Assembly: GCA_035515055.1 (NCBI GenBank)
Contig: DATJBV010000037.1
Span: 1-64,000 of the forward strand
DNA length: 64,000 bases
Direction of reading: 5' to 3'
Source of the DNA: Pollutimonas sp035515055
Lineage (GTDB): Bacteria > Pseudomonadota > Gammaproteobacteria > Burkholderiales > Burkholderiaceae_B
Shown: one piece after another, positions 17,962 to 26,233 of the stretch
Layout: each line of letters starts with the position of its first letter
Numbering within the stretch: position 1 is the stretch's first letter
Program-made: the position numbers and the translations under genes
Notes under the pieces: generated by a model
What the model was told of the DNA's origin: nothing
The model's input: only the letters and a program-made list of their open reading frames with translations
The model's database searches: none

Positions 17962-17993
17962 GAGTATGTCTCCATGGTGGTTTAACAACGTTC

Positions 17994-18746
17994 CTACAGT
18001 TCGTTCTGCAGAAATCCTCTCAGTTCAAGGGTTTGGGGAGCATTCAGAATGCTCGGCGGACCTTTTTCCCATATTTTTCCGTCATGCATGAAAATAATCG
18101 TGTCGGCAATACGGCGGGCGAAATTCATTTCGTGAGTGACCATGATCATGGTCATGCCGTGCTTCGCCAGGTCTTCTATTACGCGCAGCACCTCTCCGGT
18201 CAGTTGCGGATCCAGCGCGGAAGTGACTTCGTCGAACAGCATGACTTTGGGCTGCATGGCCAGCGACCTGGCAATGGCCACGCGCTGTTGCTGTCCGCCC
18301 GATAGTTGCTCGGGAAATTGGTCTGCTTTTTCGAGCAAGCCCACTTGCCGCAGCATCCGGTGTGCCAGTTGGCGCGCTTCGGTCCTGGGGAGGCGCTTTA
18401 CCGCTGTAGGCGCCAGCATGATGTTCTCTTCGACCGTAAGATGGGGGAAAAGGTTATAGCTCTGGAAGACGATTCCTACGTCCAGGCGCAGCGCTTTCAG
18501 ATCGGCCTTGGCACCAACGTCGTGCCCGCAGACGGTGATAGACCCCTCGTCTATGCGTTCCAGGTAGTCCATGCACCGCAGCGCCGTGCTTTTGCCTGAA
18601 CCGCTGCGGCCGATAATCGCCACCACTTCGCCGCGTGTAACGTCCATTTCAATGCCGCGCAGCACTTCGTTGGCGCCAAATCGTTTGCGAACCCCTTTCA
18701 GGCTGACGATGGTTTCCGCGCGGTCTGCGTGGGTGGTATCAAGCAT
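17994..18746 (-). CDS. Polar amino-acid-type ABC transporter ATPase
   Basis: 250 residues, GlnQ/HisP class. Walker A GRSGSGKST, Q-loop FQSYNLFPHLTV, signature LSGGQQQR, Walker B VMLFDEVTSALDP, and the switch His in MVTHEMNFARRIADTIIFM. GGAGA precedes the ATG. The start overlaps the end of the upstream permease gene by eight bases, typical of a tightly translated transporter operon. It powers import with the two permeases upstream and the binding protein downstream. Confidence 0.92.
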   Translation of the reverse strand: MLDTTHADRAETIVSLKGVRKRFGANEVLRGIEMDVTRGEVVAIIGRSGSGKSTALRCMDYLERIDEGSITVCGHDVGAKADLKALRLDVGIVFQSYNLFPHLTVEENIMLAPTAVKRLPRTEARQLAHRMLRQVGLLEKADQFPEQLSGGQQQRVAIARSLAMQPKVMLFDEVTSALDPQLTGEVLRVIEDLAKHGMTMIMVTHEMNFARRIADTIIFMHDGKIWEKGPPSILNAPQTLELRGFLQNEL

Positions 18747-19395
18747 AAGCGTTGTCTCCGCCCCTGGCTTCGAGCCTGCGGCTCAATATTGAAAGGGGAT
18801 AGCACATGGAAAAGTAAAGCACCGCGATGAGCAGATAAATGATGAATGGCTGGAAAATGGTGTTGTTGACGATTTGCCCGGCGCGGACGAGCTCGACAAA
18901 CCCCACGATGGAGGCCAGCGAGGTGTTCTTGATGATCTGCACCATGAACCCCACCGTTGGAGGCGTGGCAATGCGGATCGCCTGCGGCAAAATGACTTTG
19001 GTCATTCGTTGCGTTTTCGACAGCCCCAGGCACTCGGCTGTTTCCCATTGCGCCTTGGGCACCGACTGTATCGATCCGCGCCAGCTTTCGCCCAGGTAGG
19101 CCGATACGTAGATGGATAGCGAAGCGGAAGCCGCCGTCAGGGGCGACATCGACCAGCCCACGGACGGCAAACCAAAGTAAAACAAAAAAATCAAGACGAG
19201 TACCGGCGTACCCTGGATAAGCTGGATATATAGCGCCGTAATCGTCCTGAGCCAACGCATGTCTGAAATGCGGCTCAGCGCCACGGCCAAGGCCAGTAGG
19301 CCTCCACAAAACAGGGCAATCAACGACAGTCCGACTGTCCACAATGCGCCTTGCAACAGGAAGGTCAGGTATCCGATAGCAAAACTTCCGCCCAT
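18739..19395 (-). CDS. Polar amino-acid-type ABC permease (second)
   Basis: 218 residues, HisM/GlnP class, strong ribosome site GGGAGGA ahead of MGGSFAIGYLTFLLQG. It has about five membrane segments and the cytoplasmic EAA loop ESWRGSIQSVPKAQWETAECLGLSK that docks the ATPase. It forms a heterodimeric channel with the permease encoded immediately upstream. Confidence 0.9.
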   Translation of the reverse strand: MGGSFAIGYLTFLLQGALWTVGLSLIALFCGGLLALAVALSRISDMRWLRTITALYIQLIQGTPVLVLIFLFYFGLPSVGWSMSPLTAASASLSIYVSAYLGESWRGSIQSVPKAQWETAECLGLSKTQRMTKVILPQAIRIATPPTVGFMVQIIKNTSLASIVGFVELVRAGQIVNNTIFQPFIIYLLIAVLYFSMCYPLSILSRRLEARGGDNAYA

Positions 19396-19409
19396 GTCTG
19401 TCCTCCCAG

Positions 19410-20090
19410 TCAGATAAGTGCTTCGAGTCTTCTGCGGCGTTTGAACAGCGCCAGCCCCAGGAGCCAGAAGGCGCCTCGCAGAAGCAGGGAAAGGCAGACG
19501 TAGATCAGCCCCGTGACGATATAGGTCTCAAGGGGTCGATAGGTATCGGATTGAATAAAATTTGCGACGGCCGTCAATTCCTCGGCCGAGATCTGCGAGC
19601 AGATGGAAGAGGCCAGCATCAACAGCACGAACTGGCTCGTGAGCGCCGGGTACACACGCTCCATGGCTTGCTTCAGTATGACGTGCCAATACACTTGCCA
19701 GCGAGATAGTCCCAGGGTTTCGGCAGCTTCGAGCTGGCCGCGCTCGATGGAATCGAACCCGGCGCGCATGATCTCGGCCGAGTATGCGCCCACATTGATG
19801 GTGAGAGCGACCGTGGCCACGGTCACCGCGTTAAGCGAGAGTCCAAGGCTCGAGAGCCCGAAGTACACCAGGAAGATCTGTACCAGCAGCGGCGTGTTGC
19901 GTATGGCTTCCACATAGCCGCTGCAAAGCTTGCGCAGCCAAGCGGTACGTCCGCGCTTGCCGATTGCACAAAAGGTGCCAAGGATAAATCCGAACACCGT
20001 CGAGATGACCGTAAGTTTCATGGTGAGGTACATGCCATGGACGATCATGTCCCAGCGCGCAAACACGACCGAGAAATCCAAGGTTCCCAT
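19410..20090 (-). CDS. Polar amino-acid-type ABC permease (first)
   Basis: 226 residues. Five membrane segments are visible, starting ARWDMIVHGMYLTMKLTV. The RNTPLLVQIFLVYFGL segment and the EAA loop EIMRAGFDSIERGQLEAAETLG are typical of the HisQ/HisM family. The 14-base gap to the next permease and the short gap after the dehydrogenase gene indicate one transcript. Confidence 0.9.
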   Translation of the reverse strand: MGTLDFSVVFARWDMIVHGMYLTMKLTVISTVFGFILGTFCAIGKRGRTAWLRKLCSGYVEAIRNTPLLVQIFLVYFGLSSLGLSLNAVTVATVALTINVGAYSAEIMRAGFDSIERGQLEAAETLGLSRWQVYWHVILKQAMERVYPALTSQFVLLMLASSICSQISAEELTAVANFIQSDTYRPLETYIVTGLIYVCLSLLLRGAFWLLGLALFKRRRRLEALI

Positions 20091-20101
20091 CGTGTTGTCC
20101 C

Positions 20102-21001
20102 CTACGTCCGCGTCTGGTGGGACATGCGGTCATACACAGAGAAGAGGGCCTGATTGCCATTGGAGCCTTCACCATGAGCGCGCGCGTCAAGGTATTGCGT
20201 TGTGACAAGCGCGGTGGCCGGCAACGGCACGGCAAGATCGAACGCCATTTCCTGAACCAGCTTCAGGTCTTTGAGCATGAGGTCGATGCGAAAGCCCGCG
20301 GACGCGTCGCCAGCGATCATGGCGGGACCCAGTTTCTCCAGCATCCACGACGCGGCGGAGCCGCCCATCAGAACCTCGCGCATCACGGATAAATCGACGC
20401 CCGAAGCGCGGCCCAGCGCCAGCGCCTCGCAGATGGCCTGTATATTCACGCCGCAAATCAACTGATTACAAAGCTTCAGCGTCTGCCCCGCACCGCTTGC
20501 GCCGACATGGGTAATGGTCGTGCCCATGCCGCGGAATACCGGAAGAACACGTTTGAAGGCGTCTTCGTCGCCGCCGGCCATAATGGTCAGGTTGGCATTT
20601 TCAGCCCCTACGGGACCGCCCGACACGGGAGCGTCAAGAAATGCGACGCCATGTCGAGAAAAATCGGCGCTGATTTGGCGCGCGGCGCCCGGTGAAATGG
20701 TGCTCATGTCGACGATTAGCCGTCCTGGCGGCGGGCTGGCCATCAGGCCGCCATCTCCGTACACGACCGCCTGTACGTCGGGGGTGTTGGGTAGCATCAG
20801 GATCACCACGTCGGAGAGTTCGCTCGCTTGCCTCACACTGCGTGCCGCGGTGGCGCCATTCCGCACCGCCGCTTCGGCGGCGGCTGGCACAACGTCATAG
20901 ACGACGAGCTTGAAGCCCGCCTTTTGCAGATTTGCCGCCATATGGCGACCCATCGTGCCCAGACCAATGAACCCGACGCGTTGAATCGTGTTTTCGCTCA
21001 T
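20102..21001 (-). CDS. Beta-hydroxyacid dehydrogenase (3-HIBDH/GarR family)
   Basis: 299 residues. The Rossmann NAD(P) motif is GFIGLGTMGRHMAANL at the N-terminus; the substrate signature is DAPVSGGPVGAENANLTIM; the catalytic Lys lies in TLKLCNQL; and the C-terminal helical half is complete. The family oxidises or reduces 3-hydroxyisobutyrate, tartronate semialdehyde (2-hydroxy-3-oxopropionate), L-threonate or D-erythronate. The substrate cannot be chosen from sequence. It is the first catabolic gene after the regulator and is followed by the importer genes, so it probably oxidises the imported compound or reduces an aldehyde product of it. Confidence 0.85.
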   Translation of the reverse strand: MSENTIQRVGFIGLGTMGRHMAANLQKAGFKLVVYDVVPAAAEAAVRNGATAARSVRQASELSDVVILMLPNTPDVQAVVYGDGGLMASPPPGRLIVDMSTISPGAARQISADFSRHGVAFLDAPVSGGPVGAENANLTIMAGGDEDAFKRVLPVFRGMGTTITHVGASGAGQTLKLCNQLICGVNIQAICEALALGRASGVDLSVMREVLMGGSAASWMLEKLGPAMIAGDASAGFRIDLMLKDLKLVQEMAFDLAVPLPATALVTTQYLDARAHGEGSNGNQALFSVYDRMSHQTRT

Positions 21002-21047
21002 GTCTATGTGTCCTGCGTTGCAATGTGCCGCTACAACGGCACGAGCA

Positions 21048-21791
21048 TTAATTCATAGCGGTGCGTAGCGCGGTTTGATAGCGTCGCGCATCGCCGGTCT
21101 GGAAATGCTTTCTCAATTGGTAGTCGGCCGCCTCGGCGTCCTTTTCGGCCAGCGCCCGGAAAATCCGGCGGTGGTCGTCGATGATTTGCTCTTTAAGCTC
21201 TGGCGCCACGTCCACGATGCCTCGTCGCTCTTTATGGAGCTTCAGCAGCAACGGTTGCATGGAGTTGTACAGGCTGATCAGGGTTTCCGACCGGCTGGCG
21301 TGCAGAATGGCGGAGTGGAACTTGAAGTCGGCCACGCCGCCCCGATCGGGGGAGTCGATGGTGTTCTGGATGCCGGTGAGCGCCTGGCTTATCTCTTCAA
21401 GGTCGCCGGCGGTAATGCGCTCGCAGGCAAGTCGTACCGCTTGGCACTCGATGGCGATACGCGCCTGCATGATGTCGTCGATGACGCCCTGGTCCTGCGC
21501 CAGCGTAAACGCAAATATGTCGCCCAGTACCGACACGTCGGGCTTGCGTACAAATGTACCCACCCGTTCACGGATCTCGACCACGCCTATCATGGCAAGC
21601 GCGCGCAATGCTTCACGGACGATGGGCCGACTGACGTTCAGGTGTTCGGCAAGCTCGCGTTCCGGCAACAGCAGGTCCCCCGGGCGCAGGCTGTCCCCCA
21701 GGAGCTTTCCGCGTAGAAACAAGAACACCTTCTCGAACCCCTGTTTGGCCTCGTCGGGTGCCCGGACAATCTGTGCGGTCTGTGTGGTCAT
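21048..21791 (-). CDS. GntR/FadR-family transcriptional regulator
   Basis: 247 residues from MTTQTAQIV at 21791; an upstream in-frame ATG at 21842 and a longer open frame to 21983 are possible but add residues without family content. The N-terminal winged helix spans about 20-85 (GDLLLPERELAEHLNVSRPIVREALRAL...IRERVGTFV). The C-terminal FCD domain has the metal-binding pattern DFKFHSAILHAS and a later DDHRRIF. FadR-group regulators are usually repressors released by a small carboxylate or sugar acid. Head position in the leftward unit suggests it controls that operon, and it is divergent from nhaA. Confidence 0.85.
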   Translation of the reverse strand: MTTQTAQIVRAPDEAKQGFEKVFLFLRGKLLGDSLRPGDLLLPERELAEHLNVSRPIVREALRALAMIGVVEIRERVGTFVRKPDVSVLGDIFAFTLAQDQGVIDDIMQARIAIECQAVRLACERITAGDLEEISQALTGIQNTIDSPDRGGVADFKFHSAILHASRSETLISLYNSMQPLLLKLHKERRGIVDVAPELKEQIIDDHRRIFRALAEKDAEAADYQLRKHFQTGDARRYQTALRTAMN

Positions 21792-21854
21792 GCCTGTGGT
21801 TTTACCAGGGTTTTCAGTCGGAATGCATGAGGGTTTTCCCATGGGGGGTACGTC

Positions 21855-21864
21855 TTGTATACTT
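21855..21864. promoter_or_regulatory. Candidate GntR/FadR operator half-palindrome
   Basis: TTGTATACTT matches eight of ten bases of the palindrome TTGTATACAA, a form often seen for FadR-group GntR proteins. It lies in the region between the regulator and nhaA starts. It is a motif resemblance only; no second copy was seen nearby. Confidence 0.25.
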
Positions 21865-21949
21865 TTCCCGAGGGTGCTCACACTATCCCGTGTGGCAGGG
21901 AAATGCGATGGTCGGGCCGCCACGCGCCTTATTGGCGACCCATGCACCC

Positions 21950-23167
21950 ATGACAGCATTAGAAAAACAACTCTCACGAACATTCAAAGCATTCTTCGAT
22001 TCGGAAAAAGCAGGCGCCATACTATTAATTGTCTGTACCGTTATCGCGTTACTTCTCGCGAATTCGGCCGTTGGAGCGGACTACCTCCGGGTGTGGCATA
22101 TACATGTTGGCGGACTGAGCATTGAACAGTGGGTAAACGATGCGTTGATGGCCGTTTTCTTTCTGTTGATTGGTCTTGAACTCAAGCGCGAGCTATCCGT
22201 AGGGGAACTCTCCGACTTCAGGAACGCGCTTTTGCCCATCGTTGCGGCGTTCGGCGGCATTTGCATACCGGCACTGATTCATTTCAGCATGAATGCTGGA
22301 ACACCGACACAGGCGGGTATCGGTATTCCAATGGCTACGGATATTGCTTTCGCATTAGGCGTTCTAGCGCTGCTCGGTCGCCGGGTGCCCGCTTCGTTGA
22401 AGATCTTCCTCACGGCTCTTGCCGTCATGGACGATCTTGGCGCTATTATCGTCATTGCTATTTTTTACACGGCGGAGATGTCTTTCGCTTACTTGCTGGC
22501 GGCGGTGGCGTTGTTCGCGCTGCTGCTCTTCATGAATCGCTACCTGCGCGTCCGGTCGCTAAGCCTATACCTTTTGGGCGGCGCGATCTTGTGGGCGTTC
22601 ATGCTGAAGTCGGGCGTGCATGCAACCATTGCCGGCGTACTGTTGGCATTTACGATTCCTTCCTCGGGTGGGCAAGACGACGAGCACTCGGCGTCGCACC
22701 GGCTGGAACACTTCTTGCATAAGCCGGTAGCCTTCATCATCATGCCTGTCTTCGCCCTGGCCAACACCGGTATCATTATCAGTGCTGACTGGACTCAGGA
22801 TTTGAGTTCGCTGAATAGCCTGGGCATATTCACCGGTCTGGTCGTAGGCAAACCGCTGGGGATAAGCGTGGCGTGCTTTCTTGGGGTGACTGTGGGCATC
22901 TGCAAGTTGCCTCTCGACTTGAACTGGCGTCATGTAGTTGGAGCCGGCCTGCTCGGTGGTATCGGCTTTACGATGTCTATCTTCATTACTAATCTGGCCT
23001 TCATCGACCAGGCGCAGGTGGTGAATGCATCGAAAATGGCGATTCTTTTGGGTTCGTTGGTGGCTGGCATTCTAGGTTACACCTGGTTGAAAATTTTTGG
23101 GAAGCCATTGGTTACCGATACCGCTATGGACACCATGGACTTCGATGACTATCGGCTCCCCGGATAA
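21950..23167 (+). CDS. nhaA: Na+/H+ antiporter NhaA
   Basis: 405 residues from MTALEKQLSRTFKAFFDSEKAG, where homology to NhaA begins. An ATG at 21908 has a better ribosome site (AGGGA, six or seven bases away) and would add 14 residues; either is possible. About twelve membrane helices. Key NhaA features: WINDALMAVFF-like WVNDALMAVFFLLIGLELKREL, ATDIAFALGVLALLG, and the ion-binding Asp pair region LTALAVMDDLGAIIVIAIFY, plus GIGFTMSIFI late. It exports Na+ or Li+ in exchange for two protons at high pH or salt, in the inner membrane. Confidence 0.93.
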   Translation: MTALEKQLSRTFKAFFDSEKAGAILLIVCTVIALLLANSAVGADYLRVWHIHVGGLSIEQWVNDALMAVFFLLIGLELKRELSVGELSDFRNALLPIVAAFGGICIPALIHFSMNAGTPTQAGIGIPMATDIAFALGVLALLGRRVPASLKIFLTALAVMDDLGAIIVIAIFYTAEMSFAYLLAAVALFALLLFMNRYLRVRSLSLYLLGGAILWAFMLKSGVHATIAGVLLAFTIPSSGGQDDEHSASHRLEHFLHKPVAFIIMPVFALANTGIIISADWTQDLSSLNSLGIFTGLVVGKPLGISVACFLGVTVGICKLPLDLNWRHVVGAGLLGGIGFTMSIFITNLAFIDQAQVVNASKMAILLGSLVAGILGYTWLKIFGKPLVTDTAMDTMDFDDYRLPG

Positions 23168-23177
23168 GGACCCCGGC

Positions 23178-24122
23178 ATGATTTCTCGTCGTGATTATTT
23201 GGCGCTATCCGTGGCGATCGGCGCGGGTTCTGTATTCGGGCCCGGCGCGCTGTGGGCCGATGGCAAATCCGCCAAGTTGATCACGCGGCCGATTCCGTCG
23301 TCCGGAGAGCGGCTTCCGGTGGTTGGCTTGGGAAGTTCCGCTACGTTCTCCAGCGCCGCGGACCGCCAGGATACGGAACGGCTCGAACAAGTTTTCCGTG
23401 CTTTTGTCGGCCATGGGGGATCGGTCTTCGATACGGCGCCCAGCTATGGTGGCTCGGAAGCAGTGGCCGGAAAAATCGTCGGTGACCTAGGTATCGCCGA
23501 CAAGGTGTTTTGGGCGACCAAGCTGAACGTCGCCGGATATGGGGGTGGGAAAGCGGACGTCGAAGAGGCCAAGTCCCAGATTGAAGCCTCATTCAAGGCT
23601 ATCGGTAAACCGGTAATCGACCTGATCCAAGTGCATAATCTTGGCGACCCGCCGACTCAGTTACCGCTCTTGAAGTCGCTACGCGATGAAAAGCGCATCC
23701 GTTACATGGGCGTGACCACAACATTTCCGCGCCAGTACGAATTGCTCGAACGCGTGATGCACGGCGAGCCCCTGGATTTTATCGGGGTGGATTATGCGAT
23801 CGATAATCGCATCATGGAAGAACGCATATTGCCGTTGGCCGCGGACCGCGGTATTGCGGTGCTCGTCTATGCGCCGTTCGGGCGCACGCGATTATGGAGC
23901 ATGGTAAAAGGGCACAACGTGCCCGACTGGGCTGCCGAGTTTGGCATTCGTTCCTGGGGGCAATTCTTTCTGAAATTTGTGCTGTCCCATCCCGCCGTTA
24001 CATGCGCCACTCCCGCCACTAGCAATCCCAGGAACGTAGTGGACAACATGGGCGCCGCCTTCGGGGATCTGCCCGACGCGGCCATGCGGAATCGCATGGC
24101 CGAACACATTCAATCGCTCTGA
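23178..24122 (+). CDS. Tat-exported aldo/keto reductase
   Basis: 314 residues from ATG 23178 with AAGGA seven bases upstream. The N-terminus MISRRDYLALSVAIGAGS is a twin-arginine signal (SRRDYLA) followed by a hydrophobic stretch ending before ADGKSAK, so the enzyme should fold in the cytoplasm and be exported to the periplasm. The barrel shows the catalytic tetrad: Asp and Tyr in DTAPSYGGSE, Lys in WATKLNV, His in IQVHNLGDP. The substrate is unknown. It follows nhaA after ten bases and may share its transcript. Confidence 0.85.
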   Translation: MISRRDYLALSVAIGAGSVFGPGALWADGKSAKLITRPIPSSGERLPVVGLGSSATFSSAADRQDTERLEQVFRAFVGHGGSVFDTAPSYGGSEAVAGKIVGDLGIADKVFWATKLNVAGYGGGKADVEEAKSQIEASFKAIGKPVIDLIQVHNLGDPPTQLPLLKSLRDEKRIRYMGVTTTFPRQYELLERVMHGEPLDFIGVDYAIDNRIMEERILPLAADRGIAVLVYAPFGRTRLWSMVKGHNVPDWAAEFGIRSWGQFFLKFVLSHPAVTCATPATSNPRNVVDNMGAAFGDLPDAAMRNRMAEHIQSL

Positions 24123-24123
24123 A

Positions 24124-24498
24124 TCAGGCGACTTGCGCGTAGCGTTGTTCCAGGTGGGCGATTATTTCGTCCGACTCGTACAACCATCGCGCTTCGCCTT
24201 GCTCCTCGATCCGCAAGCAAGGCACTTTGATTTTTCCGCCGCCGGCCAGCAGCTCTTCGCGCCGCATCGTATTCTTTTTTACGTCATGCAAGACGATTGG
24301 AATATTCAGCCGGTGGATGGCGCGGCGTGTCTTGACGCAGAAAGGGCAGGCGTGGAACTGGTAAAGCGAGAGTCCAGCCGCGTCGTTGGCGACTTTTGCC
24401 TGGCCTTGCGCCGAACGCTGTTGCGGCCGCGGCCGCGTAACGGCGTCGCCAAGAACAATAAGTTGACCAATGCCGATTCGCAAAGCTTTTAACAACAT
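24124..24498 (-). CDS. Glutaredoxin-domain protein with N-terminal hydrophobic segment
   Basis: 124 residues from ATG 24498; the ribosome site is weak and an open frame extends to 24555. A short hydrophobic stretch (MLLKALRIGIGQLIVLGD) precedes a glutaredoxin/GST-N domain with the CPFC redox pair at 51-54 in YQFHACPFCVKTRRAIHRLN, the cis-Pro in KVPCL and LYESDEIIAHLEQRY at the end. It probably reduces mixed disulfides with glutathione, perhaps at the membrane. It ends two bases from the converging aldo/keto reductase gene. Confidence 0.8.
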   Translation of the reverse strand: MLLKALRIGIGQLIVLGDAVTRPRPQQRSAQGQAKVANDAAGLSLYQFHACPFCVKTRRAIHRLNIPIVLHDVKKNTMRREELLAGGGKIKVPCLRIEEQGEARWLYESDEIIAHLEQRYAQVA

Positions 24499-24579
24499 GG
24501 AGGTGTACTCGTGAGGCGTGGAAGAGTTGCCAAGTGTACCCGCTCGCCGACCCAACTTCCTGTTAAAGTAAACAATCTC

Positions 24580-24596
24580 GGCGGCAGTGCGCCGCC
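24580..24596. promoter_or_regulatory. GC-rich hairpin in the DJ-1/PfpI leader
   Basis: A perfect GGCGGC-AGTGC-GCCGCC hairpin stands about 25 bases before the start codon of the DJ-1/PfpI gene and ends about 14 bases before its AGGAGG ribosome site. There is no T-run, so it is not a terminator. It could affect mRNA stability or translation, or mean nothing. Confidence 0.25.
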
Positions 24597-24620
24597 GGCT
24601 GGCACCCGACAGGAGGGGCT

Positions 24621-25310
24621 ATGAATATCCTCATGGTACTTACGTCGCACGGCAGCCTGGGCGATACCGGCCAAAAAACAGGCTTCTGGCTGGAAGAATT
24701 CGCCTCCCCCTACTATGTGTTCAAAGACGCGGGCGCGCGCATCACCCTTGCGTCACCCATTGGCGGCCAGCCGCCGGTCGATCCGAAAAGCAGCGCGCCC
24801 GACGCTCAAACTCCCGCCACAGAACGTTTTCACAAAGATCCGGAAGCTAAAGAGGCGTTGGGCACGACACGCAGATTGTCGGACATGAGCGCGGACGATT
24901 TCGACGCCGTTTTTTACCCGGGCGGGCATGGACCTTTGTGGGATTTGGCCGAAGACAAGGCGTCGATTGCCTTGCTCGAGGCCTTCGAACGGGCCGGCAA
25001 ACCCATGGCGCTGGTATGCCACGGGCCTGCCGCACTGCGCAGCGTGCGCACCGCCGATAGTCAGCCCTTCCTCAAGAATCGCAAGGCCACAGGGTTCAGT
25101 AACAGCGAAGAGGCGGCTGTCGGGCTCGACGATGTCGTGCCGTTCTCGATCGAAGACGAATTCCAGAAACTCGGCGGGCATTATGAAAAGGGCCCGGACT
25201 GGACGTCTTACATTGTTGTCGACGGCCGGCTGGTAACCGGACAAAACCCCGCGTCTTCCGAAGCGGCTGCACAAGCGCTATTGAAGATGGTCGCCACGTC
25301 CCAGCGCTGA
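24621..25310 (+). CDS. DJ-1/PfpI (Hsp31-like) glyoxalase III/deglycase family protein
   Basis: 229 residues with AGGAGG ahead of ATG. The class I glutamine-amidotransferase-like fold has the nucleophile Cys133 in LVCHGPAALRSV (the elbow) and the acidic residues of GFWLEEFASPYYVF near 21-34 that mark the Hsp31/glyoxalase III subgroup. FYPGGHGPLWDL is also characteristic. Members convert methylglyoxal to lactate without glutathione or act as chaperones; which applies here is open. It is followed 14 bases later by a pirin gene, so it is probably part of a stress-response pair. Confidence 0.85.
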   Translation: MNILMVLTSHGSLGDTGQKTGFWLEEFASPYYVFKDAGARITLASPIGGQPPVDPKSSAPDAQTPATERFHKDPEAKEALGTTRRLSDMSADDFDAVFYPGGHGPLWDLAEDKASIALLEAFERAGKPMALVCHGPAALRSVRTADSQPFLKNRKATGFSNSEEAAVGLDDVVPFSIEDEFQKLGGHYEKGPDWTSYIVVDGRLVTGQNPASSEAAAQALLKMVATSQR

Positions 25311-25324
25311 ATAAGGAGCTTATT

Positions 25325-26218
25325 GTGCTCGATATCGTCATCGAAAGCCGCCGCCACGACCTCGGAGGTTTCGAGGTTGAACGGGTGTTGCCGTTTCGCA
25401 AGCGGCGCATGGTGGGGCCATTTATTTTCTTCGACCGCATGGGGCCGGTTGAACTGCCTGTTCCTGTTCCACGCAGCACCGATGTGCGGCCGCATCCGCA
25501 CATCGGCCTGTCGACGGTGACGTATCTCTTCGAAGGGCAAATGACGCATCGCGACAGCCTGGGTGTGGAACAAGTGATACTGCCGGGAGCACTTAATTGG
25601 ATGACGGCGGGGGCCGGAATCAGCCATTCAGAACGTTTCGACGGCATGCGCCAGTCCGGCGGACGCATGGATGGCATACAGGCGTGGGTCGCGGTTCCCG
25701 AGGCTAATGAAGAAGACACCCCCGCGTTCGATCACTACGCGGCGGACCAGCTACCCGAAATCCGCGATGCGGGCGTCGTCATGCGAGTGATCGCTGGAAG
25801 CGCGTTTGGCGTGCAAAGCCCAGCCAAAATACATTCGCCGTTGTTTTACGTGCATGCCGAACTGCGTGCCGGCGCACAGCTAAGCCTGCCGGAAGACTAC
25901 GCCGAGCGGGCCGCTTATGTGGCGCGAGGTTCGATCGAAGTCGACGGGCGCCGGTATTTTGCCGGTCAAATGCTTGTCTTCACGCCGCGATGCGCGGCAG
26001 CCTTGAAGGCCTGCGAGCAAAGCCGTGTCATGCTGGCGGGAGGGGAACCGCTGGGTCCACGCCATATTTGGTGGAATTTTGTCTCGTCGCGCAAAGATCG
26101 CATAGAACAGGCCAAGGCCGACTGGCTTGCCGGGCGCATACCGCTACCAACACTGGACAACGCCGAATTCATTCCCTTGCCGGAAGGCTCGGCGCCCACG
26201 CCCAACCCTATGTCTTGA
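25325..26218 (+). CDS. Pirin-family cupin protein
   Basis: 297 residues starting at GTG 25325 behind AAGGAG. The N-terminal cupin carries the metal ligands His56 and His58 in RPHPHIGLSTVTY and the later His/Glu pair of GISHSERF. The C-terminal cupin with the LGPRHIWWNFVSS block is typical of pirins. Some bacterial pirins have quercetinase activity, others bind regulators or enzymes; the role here is unknown. It is likely co-transcribed with the DJ-1 gene. Confidence 0.9.
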   Translation: MLDIVIESRRHDLGGFEVERVLPFRKRRMVGPFIFFDRMGPVELPVPVPRSTDVRPHPHIGLSTVTYLFEGQMTHRDSLGVEQVILPGALNWMTAGAGISHSERFDGMRQSGGRMDGIQAWVAVPEANEEDTPAFDHYAADQLPEIRDAGVVMRVIAGSAFGVQSPAKIHSPLFYVHAELRAGAQLSLPEDYAERAAYVARGSIEVDGRRYFAGQMLVFTPRCAAALKACEQSRVMLAGGEPLGPRHIWWNFVSSRKDRIEQAKADWLAGRIPLPTLDNAEFIPLPEGSAPTPNPMS

Positions 26219-26233
26219 AACAAGCAGCCTGGT

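Noticed and set aside
21792..21983. Longer N-terminus for the GntR regulator
   Set aside because: The extra 64 residues show no family similarity and overlap the nhaA leader; the winged helix starts normally after MTTQTAQIV.
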